A stretch of DNA of 64,000 nt from positions 1-64,000 of the forward strand of contig CALUET010000021.1 of assembly GCA_944319745.1 (NCBI GenBank), written 5' to 3'. Both the position numbers and the translations under genes were made by a program. Of the stretch, positions 55,187-64,000 are shown in pieces. Within the stretch, counting starts at the first letter, position 1, and each line of letters opens with the position of its first letter. A model generated the notes under the pieces. It saw nothing but the letters and a program-made list of their open reading frames with translations, was not told the DNA's origin and made no database searches. Origin of the DNA: an uncultured Phocaeicola sp. (GTDB taxonomy: Bacteria; Bacteroidota; Bacteroidia; Bacteroidales; Bacteroidaceae).

Positions 55187-56527
55187 ATGGAAAACGAGGA
55201 ATTAAAAAAAGTATCGGAATTAATTGAACAAAAAGATTCCGACCGGCTTAAAGAGGTCTTAAAGGATTTGCATCCGACAGACATTGCCGAACTTTGCAAT
55301 GAACTCAACGCTGAAGAGGCCCGTTTCGTCTATCTTTTACTGGATAACGAGAAGGCGGCCGACGTATTGGTCGAGATGGATGAAGATGCCCGAAAGCGTT
55401 TTCTCGACATCCTTCCCTCGGAAACCATTGCAAAGCGCTTCGTCGATTACATGGACTCCGACGATGCGGTAGATATTATCCGCGACATGGACGAGGACAA
55501 ACAAGAAGAAGTCCTCTCACACATCGAAGACATTGAACAAGCCGGCGACATCGTTGACCTACTTAAATACGATGAAGATACCGCCGGAGGCTTAATGGGT
55601 ACGGAAATGGTCATCGTAAACGAGAACTGGAGTATGCCGGAATGTCTGAGAGAAATGCGGCTTCAGGCCGAAGACATGGACGAGATTTATTACGTTTATG
55701 TAGTGGATGACGATGAAAGGCTGCAAGGTGTTTTCCCGTTGAAGAAGATGATTACCAGTCCTTCCGTGTCGAAAGTAAAACACGTAATGAAGAAAGATCC
55801 GATATCCGTGCACGTAGATACCCCGATAGAAGACGTGGTTCAAGTAATCGAGAAGTATGATTTGGTGGCATTGCCCGTCATCGACAGCATCGGACGCCTC
55901 GTCGGACGAATTACGGTAGACGATGTTATGGATGAAGTGCGCGAACAAGCCGAACGAGATTACCAGTTGGCTTCCGGTTTGTCTCAGGACGTAGAATCAG
56001 ACGATAACGTCTTCCGGCAGACAACAGCCCGTCTTCCCTGGTTGCTTATCGGCATATTGGGAGGAATTGGTAACTCTATAATTTTAGGAAACTTCGATAC
56101 AACCTTTGCCGCACACCCGGAAATGGCACTGTACATACCGTTAATCGGAGGTACGGGCGGAAATGTAGGGACACAATCGTCGGCACTTGTCGTACAAGGT
56201 CTGGCCAACAATTCGCTGAGCGTTGAGAATACTTTCAAACAAATCATGAAGGAATCTGTCGTGGCACTCATCAATGCCACGATTATTTCCATGCTTGTTT
56301 ATATTTACAATTTCGTACGTTTCGGAGCAAATGCCACGGTCAGCTATTCCGTTTCCATCAGCCTTTTCGCCGTTGTAATGTTTGCTTCCATATTCGGTAC
56401 CCTCGTCCCCCTTACCCTCGAAAAGCTGAAAATTGATCCGGCAATTGCAACCGGACCGTTCATCTCCATCACAAACGACATCATGGGTATGCTTCTATAC
56501 ATGGGAATAACCGTACTTTTGGCATAA
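55187..56527 (+). CDS. mgtE: Magnesium transporter MgtE
   Basis: A 446-aa Mg2+ channel. The N-terminal superhelical domain (LKDLHPTDIAELCNEL, DEDKQEEVLSHIEDIEQAG) is followed by a CBS pair (about 135-255, MKKDPISVHVDTPIEDVVQV) that senses cytoplasmic Mg2+. Five membrane spans follow, with PLIGGTGGNVGTQSSALVVQGLA lining the pore. It sits 14 bases after rsmA and is followed by a strong terminator. Confidence 0.96.
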   Translation: MENEELKKVSELIEQKDSDRLKEVLKDLHPTDIAELCNELNAEEARFVYLLLDNEKAADVLVEMDEDARKRFLDILPSETIAKRFVDYMDSDDAVDIIRDMDEDKQEEVLSHIEDIEQAGDIVDLLKYDEDTAGGLMGTEMVIVNENWSMPECLREMRLQAEDMDEIYYVYVVDDDERLQGVFPLKKMITSPSVSKVKHVMKKDPISVHVDTPIEDVVQVIEKYDLVALPVIDSIGRLVGRITVDDVMDEVREQAERDYQLASGLSQDVESDDNVFRQTTARLPWLLIGILGGIGNSIILGNFDTTFAAHPEMALYIPLIGGTGGNVGTQSSALVVQGLANNSLSVENTFKQIMKESVVALINATIISMLVYIYNFVRFGANATVSYSVSISLFAVVMFASIFGTLVPLTLEKLKIDPAIATGPFISITNDIMGMLLYMGITVLLA

Positions 56528-56548
56528 AGGCCCGCAGAATTTAGAATG

Positions 56549-56590
56549 AAACATCCCGACATTCCCGATGAAATGTCGGGATGTTTTACT
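56549..56590 (+). terminator. Terminator after mgtE
   Basis: A perfect 14-bp stem AAACATCCCGACAT/ATGTCGGGATGTTT with a 10-base loop is followed by a short T-containing tail. Confidence 0.9.
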
Positions 56591-56744
56591 TTACCCACAA
56601 GCGCATTTATCCTCAACGACAAAGAAAAAGTTTCAAACCACCTGCAAAAAAAATCAAAGAAAAATATGAAAATTAAAAAATTTCCCCTTATTTTGTAATA
56701 CAAAACATCAGAAAATAACAGATAACTCTTTAAAATCTTATACG

Positions 56745-58547
56745 ATGGAATTAGATGAAAAGCTCCGCACACAAGCTGATCCGCAAGTAGAAACCTCTAC
56801 AGAAGCTTCTGTATCTCCTGTTGACATTCAAGAAAATGTTGCTCCCGTATCAAAACAAACAAAAGAAGAAATCATCGAACGCCTTAAAGAGATCGATAAA
56901 GACGCCTGCAATGCAAGCAAACAAGAACTCGACTCATTAAAGCAAAATTTCTATAAACTACATAAAGCCGAGCAAGAAAATGCCCGGAAAGCCTTCATCA
57001 ACGAAGGAGGCGAAGCCGACAAATTTATCCCTGATAGCGATCCTTTGGAAAAAGTTTTCAAGGAAATAATGAGCTCTATCAAGGAAAAGAGAAACGTAAT
57101 GACAGAAGAAATCGAGCAACAGAAGGAGAACAACCTGAAAAGGAAACAGGAAATTCTCGAAAGAATGAAAGAGCTTACCGAAACACAGGAGGACACAAAC
57201 AAAATATACAACGAGTTTAAACAGCTCCAACAAGAGTGGAATGAGATAAAACTCATCCCCGCCCCCAAAGTAAACGAACTCTGGAAAAGTTACCAACTAT
57301 ATACGGAAAAGTTCTACGACATGGTCAAGTTGAACAATGAATTCCGTGAATATGACTTCAAAAAAAACCTGGAACAGAAAATACATCTCTGCGAGGCCGC
57401 AGAAAAACTGGCCGACGAACCCGATGCTGTCTCGGCTTTTTACCAATTGCAGAAGCTGCACCAAGAGTTCAGAAACATCGGTCCTGTTGCAAAAGACCTG
57501 CGCGAAAGTGTTTGGGCACGCTTTAAAGCTGCATCAACGGTCGTAAACCGTCGCCATCAACAACACTTCGAACAACTAAAAGAAAAGGAACAACAGAACT
57601 TAGACCAGAAGACTGTGATCTGCGAGATCGTGGAATCTATGGAATACGACACCTTCCGTACATTCAATGACTGGGACACAAAAACAAAAGAAGTGCTTGC
57701 ATTACAGGCAAAATGGAAAACAATCGGTTACGCGCCGCAGAAACAAAACGTAAAAATATTCGAACGTTTCCGCGCGGCATGCGACGAATTTTTCAAACGC
57801 AAAGCAGCTTTCTACAAGAGCATAAAGGAAAGCATGAACGAAAACCTGGAAAAAAAGAAAGCATTATGCGAAAAAGCTGAAGCACTGAAGGACAGCACCG
57901 AATGGAAAGAAACGGCCGAAATCCTGACACAACTGCAAAAAGAATGGAAAACCATAGGTCCCGTAGCAAAAAAGCATTCCGAGTCTATTTGGAAACGCTT
58001 CATTTCCGCATGCGATTATTTCTTTGAACAAAAGAACAACGCAACGTCTTCCCAGCATCAGGCCGAGAAAGAGAACCTGAAGAAAAAAGAAGAAGTTGTA
58101 AAAAAACTGACTTCTTTGGAAACCGAAGAGCTGACTGATGAAGAAATTTCCGACCAGGTTCACGCGCTTATAAAAGAATGGAACAGCATAGGACATGTAC
58201 CGTTTAAAGAAAAAGACCGGCTGTATAACGAATTTCACACGGCGGTAGACAAACTATTCAGCAAATTAAACCTATCGGCCTCTGAGAACAAGTTAAACAG
58301 TTTCAAGCTAAAAATTAGCAAAGGGAACAATTTGCATCGCGACCGCGAACGCCTGGTTAGAACATACGAAAGCTTGAAAAATGATATTCAAACGTACGAA
58401 AACAACTTGGGATTCCTTTCTCTTTCATCAAAAAGCGGAAACAATCTGGTAGCCGAAATCAATAAAAAGATTGAAAAGCTGAAAGGCGATCTGGAACTTG
58501 TACGCCAGAAAATCAAAGCCATCGACGAAAATTTGAACCAAGAATAA
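56745..58547 (+). CDS. DUF349 repeat protein
   Basis: A 600-aa soluble protein made of about five DUF349 repeats. Each has the pattern of a ~70-residue helical hairpin ending in W-x-x-(I/F)-G and (S/L)-x-W-x-(R/S)-F, for example QKEWKTIGPVAKKHSESIWK and QQEWNEIKLIPAPKVNELWK. The N-terminal 60 residues are a disordered, Glu/Ser-rich lead, and the last 80 residues form a coiled coil. No enzymatic motif is visible. The family has been linked to ribosome or stress functions in Bacteroidota, but I know of no settled role. A NUDIX gene is 21 bases downstream. Confidence 0.85.
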   Translation: MELDEKLRTQADPQVETSTEASVSPVDIQENVAPVSKQTKEEIIERLKEIDKDACNASKQELDSLKQNFYKLHKAEQENARKAFINEGGEADKFIPDSDPLEKVFKEIMSSIKEKRNVMTEEIEQQKENNLKRKQEILERMKELTETQEDTNKIYNEFKQLQQEWNEIKLIPAPKVNELWKSYQLYTEKFYDMVKLNNEFREYDFKKNLEQKIHLCEAAEKLADEPDAVSAFYQLQKLHQEFRNIGPVAKDLRESVWARFKAASTVVNRRHQQHFEQLKEKEQQNLDQKTVICEIVESMEYDTFRTFNDWDTKTKEVLALQAKWKTIGYAPQKQNVKIFERFRAACDEFFKRKAAFYKSIKESMNENLEKKKALCEKAEALKDSTEWKETAEILTQLQKEWKTIGPVAKKHSESIWKRFISACDYFFEQKNNATSSQHQAEKENLKKKEEVVKKLTSLETEELTDEEISDQVHALIKEWNSIGHVPFKEKDRLYNEFHTAVDKLFSKLNLSASENKLNSFKLKISKGNNLHRDRERLVRTYESLKNDIQTYENNLGFLSLSSKSGNNLVAEINKKIEKLKGDLELVRQKIKAIDENLNQE

Positions 58548-58568
58548 GCATCTCTTTCCAAAAACATC

Positions 58569-59066
58569 ATGAAAGATAATCCGGAAGAACTGTTTCCTTT
58601 GGTAGACGAAAACGGGAATGTTGTAGGAAGTGCGACGAGAAGCGAATGCCACAACGGGAGCAAACTGCTACACCCGGTGGTACATTTGCACATATTCAAT
58701 GAGAAGGGTGAATTATTCCTGCAGAAACGTCCGGCATGGAAAGACATTCAACCGGGTAAATGGGATACGGCAGTAGGCGGACACGTCGACTTGGGTGAAA
58801 GCATTGACATCGCTCTTCGGAGAGAAGCAAAAGAGGAAGTGGGAATAACCGACTTCACACCCGAAAGGTTAGAACCGTATATTTTCGAATCGGCATGCGA
58901 GAAAGAATTTGTATTCCCTTTCAAGACCGTCTACAACGGTCGAATAAAACCAAGTAAAGAACTCGACGGAGGGGAATTCTGGAGCCGGGAGAAAATACAA
59001 AACAACCTCGGGAAAGGAGTTTTTACCCCGAACTTCGAAAACGAATTCAAGCGTCATGGCTTTTAA
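58569..59066 (+). CDS. NUDIX hydrolase, IPP-isomerase-like subfamily
   Basis: A 165-aa NUDIX protein. The Nudix box GHVDLGESIDIALRREAKEE(VGI) matches the consensus GX5EX7REUXEEXGU. The N-terminal DENGNVVGSATRSECH is typical of the IDI-like/YfcD branch. Substrate unknown. It is co-transcribed with the DUF349 gene. Confidence 0.9.
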   Translation: MKDNPEELFPLVDENGNVVGSATRSECHNGSKLLHPVVHLHIFNEKGELFLQKRPAWKDIQPGKWDTAVGGHVDLGESIDIALRREAKEEVGITDFTPERLEPYIFESACEKEFVFPFKTVYNGRIKPSKELDGGEFWSREKIQNNLGKGVFTPNFENEFKRHGF

Positions 59067-59172
59067 ACATAAGGCTCCATCGCCAACAATGTTTTATTGA
59101 TTCATATCAATTATTGTGCACTTTTTCCTAAACTGCGGCGCAGAACGGATGACACCGGCCTTTTATTTTTTC

Positions 59173-59180
59173 TAAATTTG
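59173..59180 (+). promoter_or_regulatory. -7 promoter element for the 29-aa ORF
   Basis: TAAATTTG matches TAnnTTTG exactly, 30 bases before the small ORF. Confidence 0.65.
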
Positions 59181-59210
59181 CACCGGATAACAAAAAGTTT
59201 AGGTAAAAAG

Positions 59211-59300
59211 ATGATGAAAAAATTAACGATGATCCTGAAAAAAGGATACGAGGAAATGAAAAGAAATCACATGTATGTGCCGGGATACGGTGCAAGATAA
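59211..59300 (+). CDS. Stand-alone 29-residue peptide gene, function unknown
   Basis: The reading frame starts with two consecutive ATG codons (59211 and 59214) and ends with TAA at 59298-59300. The peptide is basic and amphipathic at the start (MMKKLTMILKKGYEEM) and ends in a Gly/Pro/Tyr-rich segment (MYVPGYGAR). It has a -7 promoter box 30 bases upstream and a hairpin terminator 25 bases downstream, forming a complete transcription unit of about 190 bases. That makes chance unlikely, but expression and conservation cannot be seen here. It could alternatively be a small RNA that happens to contain an open frame. Confidence 0.55.
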   Translation: MMKKLTMILKKGYEEMKRNHMYVPGYGAR

Positions 59301-59325
59301 CGAACAACAGTTCTTATAAGATTAC

Positions 59326-59371
59326 AAAAGGGAAGCGGATTTGTCTAAAAAAACAAACCCGCTTCCTTTTT
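59326..59371 (+). terminator. Terminator of the 29-aa ORF unit
   Basis: The stem GGAAGCGG/CCGCTTCC, extended inward by TTTGT/ACAAA, is followed by CTTTTT. It also faces guaD on the minus strand. Confidence 0.8.
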
Positions 59372-59405
59372 AAAAGAAGACACTATTCCCAAGAAAAAGA
59401 CGGCA

Positions 59406-59882
59406 TCAATATTTCACTTTATCGGCCTTTTCTTCCCACATTAAAAATGCCTTTCCCGCTTCTCCGGAAAGCATCACTTCCGACCTTAACCGTCTTTTCT
59501 CTGGAATCCGCCCCAGTTCTTCGTAAATAAAGGCGTCATCGAAACCGATACGTGCCGCATCTTTCTTTCCATTGCCGTAATACATCCTGTCGATGTGCGC
59601 CCAATAAATAGCGCCCAAACACATCGGACAAGGCTCACACGAGGTATAAATCTCGCAACCGCTCAGGTCGAATGTCTTCAAACACCGCGAGGCAGCACGA
59701 ATAGCCTCCATTTCCGCGTGAGCAGTCGGATCATTATTGGCAGTCACACGATTCGTTCCTTCTGCAATAATCTCTCCATCTTTTGCAATTACCGCTCCGA
59801 AAGGTCCTCCACCCTTCTTCACGTTTTCTTCCGACAGCGCAACGGCTCTCCGCATCAATTCTTCTTTTGTCATAGCAAACAA
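59406..59882 (-). CDS. guaD: Guanine deaminase-type nucleoside/nucleobase deaminase
   Basis: A 158-aa zinc deaminase of the CDA fold. Zinc ligands are in TAHAEMEAI (His and catalytic Glu) and SCEPCPMCLGAIYWA (two Cys). Bacillus GuaD has the same length (156 aa) and a similar C-terminus. The tRNA adenosine deaminase TadA is the main alternative. A -7 box lies 29 bases upstream. Confidence 0.82.
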   Translation of the reverse strand: MFAMTKEELMRRAVALSEENVKKGGGPFGAVIAKDGEIIAEGTNRVTANNDPTAHAEMEAIRAASRCLKTFDLSGCEIYTSCEPCPMCLGAIYWAHIDRMYYGNGKKDAARIGFDDAFIYEELGRIPEKRRLRSEVMLSGEAGKAFLMWEEKADKVKY

Positions 59883-59911
59883 TCTTTTGTTTTCTTGTTA
59901 TTCCGCTATTC

Positions 59912-59919
59912 AAAGATAC
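59912..59919 (-). promoter_or_regulatory. -7 promoter element for guaD
   Basis: The minus strand reads TATCTTTG (TAnnTTTG), between the groL terminator and guaD. Confidence 0.6.
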
Positions 59920-59932
59920 GTAATAAAAAAGA

Positions 59933-59971
59933 AAACCCTTGCAAACGACTCATCGTTTTGCAAGGGTTTTC
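59933..59971 (-). terminator. Terminator after groL
   Basis: A 17-bp stem AAAACCCTTGCAAACGA with its complement (one bulged T) is followed on the minus strand by CTTTTTTATT. Confidence 0.9.
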
Positions 59972-59991
59972 TTTTTTTCTCAGGGGTTTTA

Positions 59992-61659
<1,668 letters not shown>

Positions 61660-61664
61660 TCAAT

Positions 61665-61937
61665 TTATCCCAACACCGCCAAAACATCACTCTGACGCAT
61701 CATCAAATACTTCTTTCCCTCGTATTCTATTTCGGTACCTGAGTACTTGCCATACAATACAGTATCGTTTTCTTTCAGAACCATTTCTTCATCTTTTGTT
61801 CCTTTACCTACTGCAACGACTGTACCTTGCAAGGGTTTTTCTTTTGCTGTATCGGGAATAATGATACCGCCTACTGTTTTCTCTTCTGCAGGAGCCGGAA
61901 GTACCAGCACTCTATCTGCCAATGGTTTAATGTTCAT
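61665..61937 (-). CDS. groS: Co-chaperonin GroES
   Basis: A 90-aa GroES cap with [20 protein letters not shown] and the mobile loop ([19 protein letters not shown]). It is the first gene of the groS-groL operon. No -7 box is visible upstream on this strand; instead a perfect inverted repeat lies 33 bases upstream, at 61970-61996. Confidence 0.97.
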   Translation of the reverse strand: MNIKPLADRVLVLPAPAEEKTVGGIIIPDTAKEKPLQGTVVAVGKGTKDEEMVLKENDTVLYGKYSGTEIEYEGKKYLMMRQSDVLAVLG

Positions 61938-61969
61938 AATCTTTATATTTTTATATATTCATTACTATA

Positions 61970-61996
61970 TTATGTTCGGCTTTACGCGGAACATAA
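61970..61996. promoter_or_regulatory. Inverted repeat upstream of groS (candidate heat-shock operator)
   Basis: A perfect 8-bp inverted repeat TTATGTTC-N11-GAACATAA. It does not match the HrcA CIRCE element (TTAGCACTC-N9-GAGTGCTAA), but the position fits an operator. Confidence 0.4.
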
Positions 61997-62296
61997 AATT
62001 CATAACGAAAATCATGCCATAACAGAATCCTGACAAACTGACACAAGAAACCTGACACTTTCCCGAAAAGCTCTGCCATTTTTCACAAAAAGGTGCCAAT
62101 GTTTTTTTATGAAAGCCGTCGTTGTTTTCCTCAAAACGCCGAAACATTTACAATATTTAACGCGGCCATACTGCCACAGGAATGTTTTTTCTCTACATTT
62201 GAAAGGATTTTCAAGGAACAAAAGCTCTCAAGAACAAAGTAAGATCAACGCGCGTGTCATGAAAAAAGCTATTTCCCCACGCCACTAAATATGGCA

Positions 62297-62304
62297 TATT
62301 TTTG
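62297..62304 (+). promoter_or_regulatory. -7 promoter element for rmuC
   Basis: TATTTTTG matches TAnnTTTG, 68 bases upstream of the rmuC ATG. Confidence 0.55.
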
Positions 62305-62372
62305 TTTATAACAGCCGAGCTTTGTTTCACCCACTGCAAGAAAAAACGACATAGAAACAATATAAAACAAGT

Positions 62373-63755
62373 ATGGAAATGATATATCTTACGGCAGGCA
62401 TCCTCATAGGCTGCATCATTGGCTATATTATTGCGGCACGCAAGGGCGAAGCCATGCGCACAAAGCTCGAACTGGAACAGACGCATAACGCTGAAAACCT
62501 AAAGGCAGAACAGGAACGTTTCACCGCACGCACGGAGGAACTGAAACAGGAAATCGGCGAGCTGCGCAGGCAGATACAGGAATATTTGAAACAACTGAAC
62601 GAAGCCGAACGGCACAATGCCGCCCTTGCCGCCGAGAAGAAAGCGACGGAAGAAAAGATGAACAACCAGAAAGAAGAAATAACGGCCCTGCACAAACAGT
62701 TCAATCTGGAGTTTGAAGCGATAGCAGAAAAGATATTCCGTCAGAAAACGGAGCACTTCAATAAACTGAGTGCCGAAAGTCTTTCTTCCATATTAACGCC
62801 TTTCAAAGAAAACCTGAACGAATTGAAGCATCAGGTGGCCGAAACTTACGACAAAGAATCGAAGCAACGTTTTTCTCTGGAAGACAAGATAAAAGAGCTG
62901 GTTCAACTGAACAAACAGATTAGCGACGACGCAAACAATCTGACACGCGCCCTGAAAGGCGACGCAAAGACTCAGGGAAACTGGGGAGAAATGATTCTGG
63001 AAACCATCCTGGAAAACTCCGGCTTGCGCGAAGGCGAGGAATTTTTCAGACAGGAATTTCTCAAGGATGAGCATGGAGAGCCGATACGAAACGAAGAAGG
63101 ACAACGTTTGCAGCCGGATGTACTGGTAGTGTATCCGGACAACCGTCAGGTCATCATCGACTCAAAAGTATCGCTTACCGCTTATGCCAACTACATAGGT
63201 TGTGACGATCCTGCCGGGAAGGAACATTACCTGAAAGCACATCTGGCCTCGGTAAAAGCACACATTGACGAGCTGAGCCGCAAAGATTATTCAAAATATA
63301 ACCTGTCGGCACTCGACTTTGTCATGATGTTTATCCCAAACGAACCGGCGTATGTCCTCGCCCTACAAAGCGATCCGAACCTATGGAACTATGCTTATCA
63401 GAAAAAGGTCGTCTTGATGAGTCCCACAAACCTTATTGCAGCACTCCGCCTGGCGCTGGATTTATGGAAACGCGACCGCCAGGAAAAGAACATTCAAAAC
63501 ATCGTTACCCGCGGAACGGCCTTATATGAAAAGCTGGTCAGCTTCACTGAAACCTTCGAAAAAATAGGCGATTCACTGAAGGCGGCCTCAACTTCTTATG
63601 AAAATGCGCTCAACCAATTGTCGGAAGGAAGAGGAAATGTCATCAGACAAGCCGAAATGCTGAAAGAACTCGGCATAACCCCGAAGAAAAAGTTCTCACC
63701 GCGTCTGCAAAACAAGCTGGCAGAAAACGCAGAAGCCGAAAACGAAGCGGAATAA
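62373..63755 (+). CDS. rmuC: DNA recombination protein RmuC
   Basis: A 460-aa protein with an N-terminal membrane anchor ([18 protein letters not shown]), a long coiled coil (about 25-200) and a C-terminal endonuclease-like domain. That domain contains [37 protein letters not shown] and [15 protein letters not shown]. RmuC limits inversions at short repeats by an unknown mechanism. It has its own promoter and terminator. Confidence 0.94.
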   Translation: MEMIYLTAGILIGCIIGYIIAARKGEAMRTKLELEQTHNAENLKAEQERFTARTEELKQEIGELRRQIQEYLKQLNEAERHNAALAAEKKATEEKMNNQKEEITALHKQFNLEFEAIAEKIFRQKTEHFNKLSAESLSSILTPFKENLNELKHQVAETYDKESKQRFSLEDKIKELVQLNKQISDDANNLTRALKGDAKTQGNWGEMILETILENSGLREGEEFFRQEFLKDEHGEPIRNEEGQRLQPDVLVVYPDNRQVIIDSKVSLTAYANYIGCDDPAGKEHYLKAHLASVKAHIDELSRKDYSKYNLSALDFVMMFIPNEPAYVLALQSDPNLWNYAYQKKVVLMSPTNLIAALRLALDLWKRDRQEKNIQNIVTRGTALYEKLVSFTETFEKIGDSLKAASTSYENALNQLSEGRGNVIRQAEMLKELGITPKKKFSPRLQNKLAENAEAENEAE

Positions 63756-63771
63756 ACCGCGCTTTATACAC

Positions 63772-63817
63772 AAAGAAATTCCCCGATGTTTGCCTATAAA
63801 CACCGGGGAATTTCTTT
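63772..63817. terminator. Bidirectional terminator between rmuC and hisS
   Basis: A long stem AAAGAAATTCCCCG/CGGGGAATTTCTTT, extended inward by TGTTT/AAACA, with A/T flanks. It serves both convergent genes. Confidence 0.92.
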
Positions 63818-63849
63818 GTCTTTATGGTGACCTTTTCAAAAGAAGATTT

Positions 63850-64000
63850 TCATCCTTTAACAATATCTGCCAACTCTTCGGGAGAAACCAACCGTTGCTC
63901 GCCCGTAAGCATATTCTTCAGGTTAATCTGTCCGGCCTTCATTTCTTCTTCCCCAACGATAGCCACAAAAGGAATCGCCTTGTCATTGGCATAACTCATC
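63850..64000 (-). CDS. hisS: Histidyl-tRNA synthetase, 3' end only
   Basis: Reading the minus strand from 63999 gives 49 residues and a TGA stop. The peptide runs from [10 protein letters not shown] through [10 protein letters not shown] and [16 protein letters not shown] to the end (VKG). This matches the C-terminal anticodon-binding domain of HisRS, including the GEEE-type motif. The remainder lies past the right edge of the window. Confidence 0.85.
   Translation of the reverse strand, partial: MSYANDKAIPFVAIVGEEEMKAGQINLKNMLTGEQRLVSPEELADIVKG

Larger units (their letters stand above)
61938..62372. other. Regulatory intergenic region between groS and rmuC
   Basis: 435 bases without a supported gene. 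It carries the groS inverted repeat, the rmuC promoter and an A/T-rich stretch. No intrinsic terminator, tRNA or long open frame is seen. Confidence 0.7.

Noticed and set aside
62085-62098. Possible sigma-54 promoter (TGGCAC on the minus strand) upstream of groS
   Set aside because: TGGCAC is followed by CTTTTTGTG and lacks the TTGC half at the proper spacing.

Overview
The window is chromosomal DNA of a member of the Bacteroidota, most likely order Bacteroidales. The evidence is the Bacteroidota -7 promoter element TAnnTTTG in front of most transcription units, the gliding lipoprotein gene gldH, DUF5683, DUF349, DUF2027-Smr and DUF5690 genes, the clusters rsfS-ftsH-cdsA and parA-parB-DUF5683-lytic transglycosylase-RSH, and aminoethylphosphonate (phnW/phnX) genes next to an outer-membrane porin. 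The genus cannot be fixed from the sequence alone. Gene density is high and most genes are housekeeping. I see no prophage, integron, insertion sequence, CRISPR array or rRNA operon.

Layout. 0-8 kb: topB, an RsmF-type rRNA methyltransferase, thyA-folA, an Lrp-type regulator, a secreted M64 peptidase and a GNAT acetyltransferase. 8-13 kb (minus strand): ExbB / small membrane protein / ExbD / ExbD behind a tRNA-Ser gene, tatD, a polyprenyl synthetase and tonB, which together make a TonB energising system. 13-16 kb: cmk-ispH and pfkA. 16-26.9 kb: a GH106-like glycosidase, a YidE/AspT-type transporter, a UPF1-like helicase, an AAA ATPase + DUF4435 pair resembling the PARIS defence module, a metallophosphoesterase and a DUF2027-Smr protein. 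26.9-31.5 kb: a phosphonate operon (DUF5690 membrane protein, phnX, phnW, porin). 31.7-39.7 kb: an unrecognised protein, queA, two identical tRNA-Gln genes, rsfS-ftsH-cdsA, and lpxB-surE. 39.9-46.1 kb: parA-parB-DUF5683-lytic transglycosylase, then the (p)ppGpp synthetase/hydrolase. 46.3-51.8 kb: a lipoprotein-like cardiolipin synthase, metF, holB, a RicT/PSP1 protein and gldH. 51.8-59.1 kb: pepD and a UPF0104 flippase-like protein, rsmA, mgtE, a DUF349 repeat protein and a NUDIX hydrolase. 59.1-64 kb: a stand-alone 29-residue ORF with its own promoter and terminator, a guanine-deaminase-type enzyme, groS-groL, rmuC and the 3' end of hisS.

The items most worth a second look are the PARIS-like AAA/DUF4435 operon with a palindrome at its start site (22.7-24.6 kb), the isolated 29-aa transcription unit (59.17-59.37 kb), the phosphonate operon with an uncharacterised DUF5690 transporter candidate and a porin (26.9-31.5 kb), and two fully overlapping opposed promoters at 54.3 kb. 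All functional calls come from reading motifs and gene context; no database search was run.
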